A stretch of 64,000 nucleotides of DNA. Source: an uncultured Bacilli bacterium. GTDB taxonomy: Bacteria > Bacillota_I > Bacilli_A > RF39 > UBA660. Below are positions 51,431 to 60,708 of this stretch, one piece after another. The DNA lies in contig CAKPMC010000002.1 of NCBI GenBank assembly GCA_934167875.1, positions 1 to 64,000 on the forward strand, in the 5' to 3' direction. The stretch's first letter is position 1, and every line of letters begins with the position of its first letter. Below the pieces are notes generated by a model that was not told the DNA's origin, made no database searches, and worked only from the letters and a program-made list of their open reading frames with translations. Position numbers and translations under genes: made by a program.

Positions 51431-54064
51431 ATGAAATACGTTTACTTATTTAGTGAAGGTAATGCTACAATGAGAAATTTACTTGGTGGTAAAGGAGCTA
51501 ATTTGGCTGAAATGACCAATATTGGTTTACCAGTACCACAAGGATTTACAATCACAACAGAGGCATGTACAAAATATTATGATGATGGAAAAGAGATTAA
51601 TGATGAGATTAAAGTTCAAATAGATGAGTATATTACTAAGCTTGAGGAAATAACTGGTAAAAAGTTTGGTGATAGAGAAAATCCATTATTAGTTAGTGTA
51701 CGAAGTGGTGCCCGTGCTAGTATGCCTGGTATGATGGATACAATTCTAAATTTAGGATTAAATGAGGAAGTAGTTAATACTTTGGCTGAAAAATCAAATA
51801 ATCCAAGATGGGCTTGGGATTGTTATCGTAGATTTATTCAAATGTATTCTGATGTAGTTATGGAAGTAGGAAAAAAATACTTTGAAGAATTAATTGATAA
51901 GATGAAAGAAGCTAAAGGTGTTAAACTTGATGTTGAATTAGATGCTAATGATTTAAAAGAACTAGCTAAAGAATTTAAAGAAGAATATAAAGAAAAACTT
52001 GGTACTGATTTTCCTGATGATCCTAAAGAACAGTTAATGGGAGCAATTAAAGCTGTATTTAGAAGTTGGGATAACCCTAGAGCTAATGTTTATAGAAGAG
52101 ATAATGATATTCCATATTCTTGGGGAACTGCTGTAAATGTACAGTCAATGGCTTTCGGTAATATGGGAGAAGATTGTGGAACAGGAGTTGCTTTTACTCG
52201 TGATCCTGCAACTGGTGAAAAAGGTTTATTTGGAGAATTTTTAACTAATGCTCAAGGTGAAGATGTAGTAGCTGGCGTTAGAACACCAATGCATATTGCT
52301 GAAATGGAAGAAAAATTCCCTGAAGCCTTTAAACAATTTAAAGAAGTATGCAAGACTCTAGAGGATCATTATAAAGATATGCAAGATATGGAATTTACGG
52401 TTGAACATGGTAAACTTTATATGCTTCAAACTAGAAATGGTAAAAGAACGGCACAAGCAGCATTAAAGATAGCTTGTGATTTAGTAGATGAAGGTATGCG
52501 TACTGAAGAAGAAGCGGTATTAATGATAGATCCTAGAAACTTAGATACTTTACTTCATCCTCAATTTGATGTTGATGTACTAAAGTCATCTATCCCTATT
52601 GGAAAAGGACTAGGAGCATCTCCTGGAGCGGCTTGTGGTAAAATTGTGTTTACTGCAAGTGATGCTGAAAGAGAAGGACTTGGTGGCAAAAACGAAAAAG
52701 TAATCTTAGTAAGACTAGAAACTTCTCCTGAAGATATAACTGGTATGAAAGCTAGTCAAGGTATTTTAACCGTTCGTGGTGGAATGACATCTCATGCTGC
52801 AGTTGTAGCCCGTGGAATGGGTACTTGTTGTGTTTCAGGTTGTGGCGATATTAAGATGAACGAGGCTAAAAAAGAATTCAGTCTAGCTGGTAAAACTTAT
52901 CATGAAGGAGATATTATTTCAATAGATGGTTCAACTGGTAATATTTATGATGGTGTGATTCCGACAACAGATGCTAAAATAGCTGGTGAATTTGGTCGTG
53001 TTATGGCCTGGGCTGATAAGTATAGAATACTAGGAGTAAGAACTAATGCTGATAATCCAACTGATGCTAAAAAAGCAGTGGAATTAGGAGCAGAAGGAAT
53101 TGGACTTTGCCGTACAGAACACATGTTCTTTGATGAAGCAAGAATTCATTCAATGAGAAAAATGATTTTATCTGATACTGTTGAAGAGAGAGAAAAAGCC
53201 TTAGCTGAATTGATTCCATATCAAAAAGGTGATTTTAAAGCTATGTATAAAGTTTTAAAGGGTCTTCCAATGACCGTTCGTTATTTAGATCCACCTCTTC
53301 ATGAATTTTTACCAACTGAAGAAAAAGAAATCATAGATTTAGCTAAAGATATGGGTGTAACAGTTGAACAGTTAAAACAAAAATGCGTTGATTTACACGA
53401 ATTCAATCCTATGATGGGACATCGTGGTTGTAGACTTGATGTAACATATCCAGAAATAGCTAGAATGCAAACTCGTGCTTTAATGGAAGCAGCTATTGAA
53501 GTAAAAGAGGAAGATGGTTTTGATATTATTCCAGAAATTATGATTCCATTAGTAGGAGAAGTAAAGGAATTAAAATTTGTAAAAGATATCGTAGTTGAAA
53601 CAGCTGAAAAAGTTAAGAAAGAGAAAAATTCCGATATAAGTTATCATATTGGTACTATGATTGAAATTCCTCGTGCTGCTCTTACTGCTGATGATATTGC
53701 GAAAGAAGCAGAATTCTTCTCATTTGGAACCAATGATTTAACACAAATGACATTTGGTTTTTCTAGAGATGATGCTGGTAAATTCTTAGGCTCATATTAT
53801 GAAAATAAAATATATGAACAAGATCCATTTGCTAGAATTGATCAAGTTGGAGTTGGTAAACTAGTAGAAATGGCAGTAGAAAAAGGAAAAACAACTAGAC
53901 CAGATATTAAACTTGGTATTTGTGGTGAACATGGAGGAGACCCTTCCAGTGTAGAATTTTTCCATAAAGTTGGACTTACTTATGTATCATGTAGTCCATT
54001 TAGAGTACCAATAGCTAGACTTGCTGCTGCACAAGCCGCTATCAAGTCAGGAACGCAAAAGTAG
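51431..54064 (+). CDS. ppdK: Pyruvate, phosphate dikinase
   Basis: 877 residues, full length. ATP-grasp domain (LLGGKGANLAEMTNIGLPVPQGFTI at the start), phosphohistidine swivelling domain with H455 in GGMTSHAAVVARGMG, and the PEP/pyruvate barrel ending with the catalytic Cys in GICGEHGGDPSS. Interconverts pyruvate and PEP with ATP and phosphate, common in pyrophosphate-linked glycolysis. Its last codons (AQAAIKSGTQK) recur twice downstream, so the 3' end seems to be an integration site. The 158 bases upstream hold the promoter region and no gene. Confidence 0.96.
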   Translation: MKYVYLFSEGNATMRNLLGGKGANLAEMTNIGLPVPQGFTITTEACTKYYDDGKEINDEIKVQIDEYITKLEEITGKKFGDRENPLLVSVRSGARASMPGMMDTILNLGLNEEVVNTLAEKSNNPRWAWDCYRRFIQMYSDVVMEVGKKYFEELIDKMKEAKGVKLDVELDANDLKELAKEFKEEYKEKLGTDFPDDPKEQLMGAIKAVFRSWDNPRANVYRRDNDIPYSWGTAVNVQSMAFGNMGEDCGTGVAFTRDPATGEKGLFGEFLTNAQGEDVVAGVRTPMHIAEMEEKFPEAFKQFKEVCKTLEDHYKDMQDMEFTVEHGKLYMLQTRNGKRTAQAALKIACDLVDEGMRTEEEAVLMIDPRNLDTLLHPQFDVDVLKSSIPIGKGLGASPGAACGKIVFTASDAEREGLGGKNEKVILVRLETSPEDITGMKASQGILTVRGGMTSHAAVVARGMGTCCVSGCGDIKMNEAKKEFSLAGKTYHEGDIISIDGSTGNIYDGVIPTTDAKIAGEFGRVMAWADKYRILGVRTNADNPTDAKKAVELGAEGIGLCRTEHMFFDEARIHSMRKMILSDTVEEREKALAELIPYQKGDFKAMYKVLKGLPMTVRYLDPPLHEFLPTEEKEIIDLAKDMGVTVEQLKQKCVDLHEFNPMMGHRGCRLDVTYPEIARMQTRALMEAAIEVKEEDGFDIIPEIMIPLVGEVKELKFVKDIVVETAEKVKKEKNSDISYHIGTMIEIPRAALTADDIAKEAEFFSFGTNDLTQMTFGFSRDDAGKFLGSYYENKIYEQDPFARIDQVGVGKLVEMAVEKGKTTRPDIKLGICGEHGGDPSSVEFFHKVGLTYVSCSPFRVPIARLAAAQAAIKSGTQK
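54029..54064 (+). repeat. Probable attachment site in the 3' end of ppdK (copy 1)
   Basis: ACAAGCCGCTAT (54031-54042) and GAACGCAAAAG (54051-54061) both recur at 61034-61045 and 61064-61074. The encoded AQAAIK is found again, with synonymous changes, at 63200-63217. Intact ppdK ends here. Confidence 0.65.
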
Positions 54065-54199
54065 ATAAAAGAACAAAAGTGTTTTTAAGCCGTATAATCA
54101 TTACGAATGACGATACTATAAGGTATAGAAATGATATACCTGAATGTAAAAATATAGTCATTAAAAAACCACTTATTCTTGATGTTTATATATAATTTT

Positions 54200-54240
54200 A
54201 AGACTGAGATGACTTTTATGTCGCAAATCTCAGTCTTTTT
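54200..54240 (+). terminator. Intrinsic terminator downstream of ppdK
   Basis: AAGACTGAGAT pairs with ATCTCAGTCTT, then TTT. It separates ppdK from the first accessory unit. Between ppdK and this hairpin no gene is seen. Confidence 0.85.
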
Positions 54241-54286
54241 ATGTGAAAAAATATATATGTGCGATAAGTTGTTGGAGGTGTAAAAA

Positions 54287-54781
54287 ATGCGATTAATATA
54301 TACAAAACCTAAATTAAAAGATTTATCACAGGGATCAAGAATTGCATTTGTAAGACAGTTTAGATTTTTAACACAGGATGATGTATCAGATAAACTTGGT
54401 TTGACTGGTGATTGTAAAAGAAGAACCATGACAAGATATGAAAGAGGAGATAGAAATCCCAAAGATGAAAGATTAACAGAAATAGCGAATATTTTAAATG
54501 TAAGTTTTAATTCAATTAAAAAATATGATTACACCAAACCAATAGACTTAATTTATACTTTAATGTGGTTAGAAGAATTAATTCCCAATTATTATATTAA
54601 TTTTTCAGATGTTCCAAACATTAATGAACTGTACATTGTAACAATCAAAAAATTCTATGATGAGTGGAACATTATGAGAAACAAGCGAATTAAAAGAGAA
54701 ATATCTTATAAGGAATATATAGAATGGAAGCTAAATTATGATTTAAAAGAAGTAGGTGGTCTGTATGGAAAAAATATATAG
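54287..54781 (+). CDS. HTH (Xre-like) regulator opening accessory unit 1
   Basis: 164 residues. LKDLSQGSRIAFVRQFRFLTQDDVSDKLGLTGDCKRRTMTRYERGDRNPKDERLTEIANILNVS (about 10-73) is an Xre-type helix-turn-helix. The C-terminal half (PIDLIYTLMWLEELIPNYYINF, then EWNIMRNKRIKREISYKEYIEWKLNYD) is shared with the protein at 61271, so the two are paralogues in architecture and sequence. Both stand first after a ppdK-end copy. TTGGAGGTGTAAAAA precedes the ATG. Probably regulates the unit. Confidence 0.82.
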   Translation: MRLIYTKPKLKDLSQGSRIAFVRQFRFLTQDDVSDKLGLTGDCKRRTMTRYERGDRNPKDERLTEIANILNVSFNSIKKYDYTKPIDLIYTLMWLEELIPNYYINFSDVPNINELYIVTIKKFYDEWNIMRNKRIKREISYKEYIEWKLNYDLKEVGGLYGKNI

Positions 54782-55103
54782 AATTAAACTCAAAGATATT
54801 GTTGATTTTAAAAAACACCCATTTTTAGTTAATAATGATGAATCTTTAGAACAACTTGCTGTGAGCATAAAAGAAAATGGACTATTGAATCCATTAATTG
54901 TTAGAAAAAAATCAAATGGAAAATATGAAATGATTTCAGGACATAGAAGAAAAAGAGTATTAGAATTAATAGGTGAGACAGAGGCTAATGTTTATATTAA
55001 AGATTTTAATGATGACGAAGCAGTTATATGTATGGTAGATTCAAATATTTATAGAGAAAAGATACTTCCGTCAGAAAAGGCATTTGCTTATAAATTGTAT
55101 TAA
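54765..55103 (+). CDS. Truncated ParB-like nuclease-domain protein
   Basis: 112 residues. The ParB/Srx N-terminal domain is clear: IKLKDIVDFKKHPFLVNNDESLEQLAVSIKENGLLNPLIVRKKSNGKYEMISGHRRKRVLELIGE, then a partial central domain (DEAVICMVDSNIYREKILPSEKAFAYKLY) that stops where full ParB continues into its HTH. It starts at 54765 inside the HTH gene. Either a decayed plasmid/ICE ParB or a deliberate single-domain form; truncation seems more likely. Confidence 0.75.
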   Translation: MEKIYRIKLKDIVDFKKHPFLVNNDESLEQLAVSIKENGLLNPLIVRKKSNGKYEMISGHRRKRVLELIGETEANVYIKDFNDDEAVICMVDSNIYREKILPSEKAFAYKLY

Positions 55104-55177
55104 ATAATTCTTAATCTTTTTGACAGTATTAAAAAAGTTCACACTTGTGTTATAATATAATTAATCGGAGGTGCTCT

Positions 55178-55672
55178 ATGTATTTGTTAGAAGAAATTAA
55201 GAAAATAATAGAAGATAATTCTAAGAAAATTGCTATTTTTGTAGACATGGATGGAGTTGTAGCAGACTATAGATTTGGAGAAGGGGAAAATATAAAAAGT
55301 AATAAACCGGGATTATATTTAAATAAAAGGCCTATATATACTACAATAAATAATTTACAAAAGATTAATGAGAAAATAGATTGTGAAATGTTTATATTAA
55401 GTTCATGCTTATATAAAGAACAATCAGAAGAAAAAAGTTTGTGGCTTGATAAATATATGCCATTTATTAAACAAAAAAATAGAATTTTTGTTCTATCACA
55501 AAACTTTGAATCTAGAAAGAAAGTAAAAATAGATAAAATAAGAGAAAAATTGAATTCAAACGAATGTGAATTAGCTATTCTAATTGATGATACACATGAC
55601 ATATTATTTTTAGCACTATCAGAACTAAAAGAAAAGGTAATTCCATTTCATGTTATAACTTTAATTGATTAA
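55178..55672 (+). CDS. HAD-superfamily 5'-nucleotidase-like protein
   Basis: 164 residues. IAIFVDMDGVVADY (nucleophile D23, D25) is the DxDGVxAD motif of 5'(3')-deoxyribonucleotidases. MFILSSCLYKEQSEEKSLWLDKYMPF near 75 and LAILIDDTHD near 136 supply the later HAD motifs. Probably dephosphorylates a nucleotide. The start at 55178 follows GGAGGTGCTCT. A TATAAT at about 55151 marks a promoter; first gene of a seven-gene operon with spacing under 25 bases or overlaps. Confidence 0.8.
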   Translation: MYLLEEIKKIIEDNSKKIAIFVDMDGVVADYRFGEGENIKSNKPGLYLNKRPIYTTINNLQKINEKIDCEMFILSSCLYKEQSEEKSLWLDKYMPFIKQKNRIFVLSQNFESRKKVKIDKIREKLNSNECELAILIDDTHDILFLALSELKEKVIPFHVITLID

Positions 55673-55685
55673 GGAGGAATTTAAG

Positions 55686-57194
55686 ATGAAATATGATGTA
55701 ATAATAGATTGTTATACAGATGAACCATCGGGATTAGGCGTACCACCGTATTTAAGTGTACATTCTAGATATATAGCAGGTGCTTTAAAAAATAAAAATG
55801 CTAAGTATTATTATTTAAATATTGATGATTTACGTTTTGCAAATGGAGAAAAACATTTTAATAATTCATATAATAAAAGAATAATAAACAAAACAAGAAA
55901 TGCTAATAACGTTTTAGAAATATTAAAAAATGCAACAAACATTTATGTTGTAATGGGATGCTTTGTTAAATATGAGTATGTATCTGCAGAACCTCCTACT
56001 TTTTTAGAGGTAGAAAAATTATTAAATCTTTTCTGTAAAAAAGAAACTAATAAATTATTATTTTATTCTCTAGGCGGAAGTGAATTAACAAGAGAAAATA
56101 TTAGAAAAACAGTACCTAACAATTTATTTAATGATATTATTTTTGGTAATACTTATAATTATTTTATTGGAGAAAGTGGTAATAAGTTTAAACCAAATTA
56201 TGATAAATTAAGACAAATTGCAATTGATTCATCAAGTATATTAGAACAACTAGATAGACCAATTGTAATTGAAATCGAAACCGCCACAGGATGTAATAGA
56301 AATCCTGGTTGTACATTTTGTATAGAAGGTATGAGAGGTTTACCGTTACAGTTTAGGGAAAAAGAAGATATTATAGACGAAATTAAAAGTTTGTATGATA
56401 ATGGAGCCTTATATTTTAGATTAGGAAGGCAACCAAATTTTTATGCTTATAAGAATTGTAATGTAGAAGAAATCGAAAACTTGTTTAAAGGAATTTGGAA
56501 TGCTTGTCCAAATATTAAAACATTACATATAGATAATGTAAGTCCTCATAACGTAAATACTGAAGAAGGAAAAAGAATAACTGAAATAGTAGTTAAATAT
56601 ACTACAGCAGGAAATATTACACCGTTTGGAATTGAATCATTCGATCCAATAATAAGAGAAAAATGTAATTTAAATGGTTCTTTAGATGATATTCATAAAT
56701 CAATATCTATAATTAATAAATATGGGAAAGACAGAGGAAAAAACGGATTGCCTAAATTACTTCCAGGTATTAATATAATTTACGGATTAGACGGTCAAAA
56801 TGAAAACACCTTAAGACATAATTTAGATAATTTTAATAAAATATTAAATTCTGGAAATTGGGTAAGAAGAGTTTTTGTTAGAAAATTAACTTCTCCTTAT
56901 GGTGAACAATTTGATAAATATAGTGAAGAAGATTTAAAAGAATTTAATCTTTGGAGTAAAACAATAGAAAATGAATTCATCATTCCGATGCTAAAAGAAG
57001 TTTTTCCAATCGGCTTAGAAATTAGTGAATTAAGAATGGAAATGTATAAAGATGGTAATTCAATTCTAAGACAAATGGGTACATGTCCAGTAAGAGTTGT
57101 AATTTTAAACAAGAAACTAAAATTAGATGAATTTTATAAAGTTAAAGTAGTTGGATACATTGGTAATAGAACAATTATTGGAGAAATAATATGA
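55686..57194 (+). CDS. Radical SAM enzyme with C-terminal TRAM-like domain
   Basis: 502 residues. The cluster motif is C203-NRNPG-C209-TF-C212 (C-x5-C-x2-C), which differs from the common Cx3Cx2C spacing and resembles radical SAM/TRAM proteins best known from archaea. The N-terminal 190 residues may form a B12-binding-like or UPF0004-like domain. The C-terminus (about 480-502, FYKVKVVGYIGNRTIIGEII) looks like a TRAM RNA-binding strand. Reaction unknown. AAGGAGGAATTTAAG precedes the ATG; the stop overlaps the next gene. Confidence 0.82.
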   Translation: MKYDVIIDCYTDEPSGLGVPPYLSVHSRYIAGALKNKNAKYYYLNIDDLRFANGEKHFNNSYNKRIINKTRNANNVLEILKNATNIYVVMGCFVKYEYVSAEPPTFLEVEKLLNLFCKKETNKLLFYSLGGSELTRENIRKTVPNNLFNDIIFGNTYNYFIGESGNKFKPNYDKLRQIAIDSSSILEQLDRPIVIEIETATGCNRNPGCTFCIEGMRGLPLQFREKEDIIDEIKSLYDNGALYFRLGRQPNFYAYKNCNVEEIENLFKGIWNACPNIKTLHIDNVSPHNVNTEEGKRITEIVVKYTTAGNITPFGIESFDPIIREKCNLNGSLDDIHKSISIINKYGKDRGKNGLPKLLPGINIIYGLDGQNENTLRHNLDNFNKILNSGNWVRRVFVRKLTSPYGEQFDKYSEEDLKEFNLWSKTIENEFIIPMLKEVFPIGLEISELRMEMYKDGNSILRQMGTCPVRVVILNKKLKLDEFYKVKVVGYIGNRTIIGEII

Positions 57195-57832
57195 AAAAAA
57201 TAGGGTTATTAATTCCTAAAACTAATTTAACTGTTGAATATGAATTGCAAATGCTTTTTAGTAAAGGATATTTTGATATAGGAAAAAGTGTATTTTATAT
57301 ATCTAAACTGGATTATAAAACAAATTATGAGGAAGATAAATCAAAATTTCTAGAAGATCTTGCTACAGATATAAATAATAAGAAAAAAGATTTAAAATAT
57401 TTAGATGTTGATTATAATGCATTCTTTTGTACTACTTCAGCATTAGAAAATGGAGTAGAAGAAATAAATCCGGCTATTTCATTAATTGAGGAATCAAAAT
57501 TAAGAAATGTAAAAAAATGTTTATTAATAACTCCATATAATGATAAGTTAGGAAAAGAAATAATGAAAATGTTAGAAGATAACGAAATAGAAGTTATTAA
57601 AAATATAAATTTAGATTTATTACATACAGCAGACTATTTTAATTATGGAATAAATAAATTAGAAAAATTAATAAAAGAAAATTACTTAAACAAATATGAA
57701 AATATTATTATATCCTGTACAAATTTACCAACAATTAGTGTAATAGAGAGGTTAGAAGATAGGTTGAATACACAAATTATTTCAAGCAATTCAAGCTTAT
57801 TTTCAAAAATTAAAAGAGACAATAATATTTAA
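57191..57832 (+). CDS. Asp/Glu/hydantoin racemase-superfamily protein (maleate isomerase-like)
   Basis: 213 residues. Two cysteine motifs of the superfamily are present: FFCTTSALENG near 77-87 and IISCTNLPTISVIERLEDRL near 178, followed by IISSNSSLFSKI. Such pairs act in racemases, maleate isomerases and decarboxylases. It overlaps the radical SAM gene by four bases, which implies a common pathway. Substrate unknown. Confidence 0.72.
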   Translation: MKKIGLLIPKTNLTVEYELQMLFSKGYFDIGKSVFYISKLDYKTNYEEDKSKFLEDLATDINNKKKDLKYLDVDYNAFFCTTSALENGVEEINPAISLIEESKLRNVKKCLLITPYNDKLGKEIMKMLEDNEIEVIKNINLDLLHTADYFNYGINKLEKLIKENYLNKYENIIISCTNLPTISVIERLEDRLNTQIISSNSSLFSKIKRDNNI

Positions 57833-57843
57833 AGGAGGTAAGT

Positions 57844-58605
57844 ATGACGAGAGAAGAATTTAAAAAGATTATTGATATATGTAGTAATCAGGAAGAAGTA
57901 AGAAATGCAGTAAAAAAGAATCACAATAATAACTTATGGTGGCCTCTAGAAGTAGAGGACTATAGAAAAAGATTATTGATTGCGGGTCTTTCTACTAGAA
58001 TTTCTTATAATATGATAGATAGTTATAGAAAAGTAATAAATGATTTAAATGGTTACACTTATGATGAAATCAAAAATATGACGGAAGATGAAATAATTAA
58101 TATAATCAAAGGATTAGGGTTATCAAATACAAGATATAAATATTTGTCATCAATGATTGATTTTATAGAAAAATATGATAATGAAATAAAAACATTATCT
58201 AATGATGAATTGATTAAACTAATTGCTGATAATGTTAGTGGTGCATCTTACAAAGTAGCACAATGTTGTGTTTTATACATAAGAGGATATTATTCAGGTA
58301 TAATGCCAGTTGATAGTGGCATGAAGGATGTAGAGTTGCCTTGTTTAGGATTTGAACAATATAAAAATGCATTAGGGCACGATATTTTAAGGAAAGAATT
58401 AGAAACAATAGTAAAAGATAATAATATGGAAGAAATAATAAAACAAAATGGATATGAAGAACTTAAAGTAGAAAATTATGATAATGCTACATGGTTTTGT
58501 CATTTAGTTCTTATTTATTATAAACGTTATTTTTGCAATAAACATAATCCTGAAAATTGTCCATTAAGAGATCACGTTGAAGTAAAATGTAAATGTAGGA
58601 AATAA
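57844..58605 (+). CDS. HhH-GPD (endonuclease III-like) superfamily protein
   Basis: 253 residues. IIKGLGLSNTRYKYLSSMIDFIEKY near 96-120, then VSGASYKVAQCCVLYIRGYYSGIMPVDSGMKDV near 135-167, mirrors the helix-hairpin-helix plus catalytic-Asp region of endonuclease III. The usual catalytic Lys position after the hairpin is not obvious. The C-terminus has four cysteines (CNKHNPENC, then CKC) with spacing unlike the canonical iron-sulfur loop. Related HhH-GPD folds occur in enzymes that modify thymidine derivatives in phages, so this may be either a glycosylase or a base-modifying transferase. AAAGGAGGTAAGT precedes the ATG. Confidence 0.7.
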   Translation: MTREEFKKIIDICSNQEEVRNAVKKNHNNNLWWPLEVEDYRKRLLIAGLSTRISYNMIDSYRKVINDLNGYTYDEIKNMTEDEIINIIKGLGLSNTRYKYLSSMIDFIEKYDNEIKTLSNDELIKLIADNVSGASYKVAQCCVLYIRGYYSGIMPVDSGMKDVELPCLGFEQYKNALGHDILRKELETIVKDNNMEEIIKQNGYEELKVENYDNATWFCHLVLIYYKRYFCNKHNPENCPLRDHVEVKCKCRK

Positions 58606-58624
58606 TAGTTAAGGGGGAATTCTA

Positions 58625-59122
58625 ATGTTAATAATAGAAGGTATAGATGGTGTAGGTAAAACAACTTTAGTTGAATATTTACAAAGTTATGGAATGAAAA
58701 AATATCATTTTGATTATGATTCAAAAAACATGGACTTATTATCAAAATATATGAAAGTTTTATCATCAGATGATACTGGATTAGTACTTGACAGATCGTT
58801 TATTAGTGAAATGGTTTATGGACCGATTATAAGAAATAAATGTAAACTGAGTATTGAAGATTATACAAAACTATTAATTGCATATAAAAATACCGGAGCT
58901 AAAATTATTTATTTAACAGCTCCTAAAGAAGTTTTGTTAAAAAGAAGAAATGATGAACAAAGTGATTATGAAGTTATCACAAATTATTATGAAGAATTAA
59001 ATAAAAAATATGATGAGATTATGAAATATTCTTCTAAATTTATAGATGTAATTGCTATAAATACCCATGAAACAAATATTGAACAAGTTAGAAGTCAAGT
59101 AAAGAAATTGGTGAGGAAATGA
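58625..59122 (+). CDS. Thymidylate kinase-like P-loop nucleotide kinase
   Basis: 165 residues. P-loop GIDGVGKT at 6-13, LVLDRSFISEMVYGP near 54 (a DR motif as in thymidylate kinase), AKIIYLTAPKEVLLKRRNDE near 91 (LID region). Shorter than housekeeping Tmk (about 210). It probably phosphorylates a nucleoside monophosphate made by the operon. AAGGGGGAATTCT precedes the ATG; the end overlaps the next gene. Confidence 0.82.
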   Translation: MLIIEGIDGVGKTTLVEYLQSYGMKKYHFDYDSKNMDLLSKYMKVLSSDDTGLVLDRSFISEMVYGPIIRNKCKLSIEDYTKLLIAYKNTGAKIIYLTAPKEVLLKRRNDEQSDYEVITNYYEELNKKYDEIMKYSSKFIDVIAINTHETNIEQVRSQVKKLVRK

Positions 59123-60708
59123 TTGATTTATGTTATGTAGGTAATTCTTCCAATGATAAAATCGTTGTAAATAATGAAATTTACAATACATTAGGAGGAA
59201 GCTGTATATATTCAAGTTTTTCTTCAAAGACTTCTTTTGATGGTAAAATTGCAATAATAAGTAAAGTAGATAGTGATACAAATTTACTATTAAAAGAAAA
59301 ACAAATAGAGTTTTATGGAACTATCGTTGATAGAATGACAGAGTTTATAATTGATGAATCAAAATCTACCTGTGAATCACAATTTTATAATACAGATGTA
59401 ATTAAATTAGAAACAAAAATAGATATCAACTATTTACATATATCATTAAGAAAAGGCGTAGATGTCCAAAACATTTTGGAGAATGAATTATTAAATTATA
59501 ATCATCTTTCGGTAGATGTGATGATACATAGTATTGTAGATTTTATACCTATAATAGAAAAGTATGCTTCAAAAATAGAAATCTTATTCTGTAATATTAA
59601 TGAGTACAATATAATAAAAAAATATGTAAAGGATATACCATTGGTAATAGTAACAAATGAAAATAAACCTGTTTTTGCAATAACACCAACGAATACAATT
59701 AGTTATAATGTAATTAACAACTATAATATTAAATCTACTACTGGAGCTGGAGATTCATTTATTGGTGGTTTCTTGTCAAAATATATAATTAATCAAGATA
59801 TAAATGAATCTATTTCACAAGGAATTTATAATGCTAGCAAATCCATAGAAAATATAGGACCTCTATTTTCTATAGAGTCATGTATAGATAAAACTACCAA
59901 ACCAACATTACTTCCTAATAATATTATTGTTATAGGTAATTCGTGTGCTGGAAAAACAACTTTTATTGATTATTTTAAAAAGTATTATAATATATATTCA
60001 GATATAGATGATTTAGAGCCACTATTAGAAGCGTTTATGTTAGATGATTTGCTGTATCAAAATAAAATAGAAGAATTTAAAAAAATTAAAAATGAACTTA
60101 AATATGTTAATAAAATATGGGAAGAGTATAATGATAATATAAATTCAATAAATCACTATACTAAACCTGCAAATCTGGGAGAAGGACACGATATAATAAG
60201 ACCTATTCTATGGGATTATATAATTCAAATGGCGGTTGTAAATTCAGAAACACACAATATAATTCAGTTTTCAAGAGGTAGGGATGAACTATATGAATCA
60301 CAATTTTCTCAAAATGCATATTTTCGTAGTATAAAAAATTTTATTGATAATTCAGAAAACAATAGCAACTCTATTATTGTCAATTTAGTTTCTAGTTTAA
60401 AAATAAGAAAAAATAGAAACAGAATAAGATTTGAAAATGGTGGACATTATGTTTCTGATGATACTATGGACAATGTATATTCAAAAGATATATTTGAATA
60501 TACAAAAACAGGTAAAAATTTTGGATATTTATTAGTTGATGGACGAACTATTCCAGTATATACTATTGTTAACAATAAAACACTTAGTGAGATTGAATTA
60601 AATAAATTTTTAGGGTATAATGTTAATAAGGTAATAGAATATTACAATGATTTTAAGGAGGAAAAACATGGAATTAAAAAAGATTCAAAAAGATATTTGG
60701 CAAAATAA
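59119..60708 (+). CDS. Fusion of PfkB-family sugar/nucleoside kinase and P-loop kinase
   Basis: 529 residues. N-terminal half: PfkB/ribokinase-like with the glycine-rich start (GNSSNDKIV...LGGSCIYSS) and the catalytic anion hole STTGAGDSF (GAGD at 209-212). C-terminal half: P-loop GNSCAGKTT at 273-281, then a DIDDLEPLLEAF segment and NIIQFSRGRDELYESQFS, a nucleoside/shikimate-kinase-like domain. Two kinases on one chain suggest consecutive phosphorylations. The ATG overlaps the kinase gene before it, and the 3' end overlaps the mazG-like gene. Confidence 0.8.
   Translation: MIDLCYVGNSSNDKIVVNNEIYNTLGGSCIYSSFSSKTSFDGKIAIISKVDSDTNLLLKEKQIEFYGTIVDRMTEFIIDESKSTCESQFYNTDVIKLETKIDINYLHISLRKGVDVQNILENELLNYNHLSVDVMIHSIVDFIPIIEKYASKIEILFCNINEYNIIKKYVKDIPLVIVTNENKPVFAITPTNTISYNVINNYNIKSTTGAGDSFIGGFLSKYIINQDINESISQGIYNASKSIENIGPLFSIESCIDKTTKPTLLPNNIIVIGNSCAGKTTFIDYFKKYYNIYSDIDDLEPLLEAFMLDDLLYQNKIEEFKKIKNELKYVNKIWEEYNDNINSINHYTKPANLGEGHDIIRPILWDYIIQMAVVNSETHNIIQFSRGRDELYESQFSQNAYFRSIKNFIDNSENNSNSIIVNLVSSLKIRKNRNRIRFENGGHYVSDDTMDNVYSKDIFEYTKTGKNFGYLLVDGRTIPVYTIVNNKTLSEIELNKFLGYNVNKVIEYYNDFKEEKHGIKKDSKRYLAK

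Noticed and set aside
55110..55156. TTGACA at about 55119 as -35 of the nucleotide operon promoter
   Set aside because: The spacer to TATAAT would be about 25 bases; a weaker TTAAAA closer to the -10 is more plausible, so no exact -35 is claimed.
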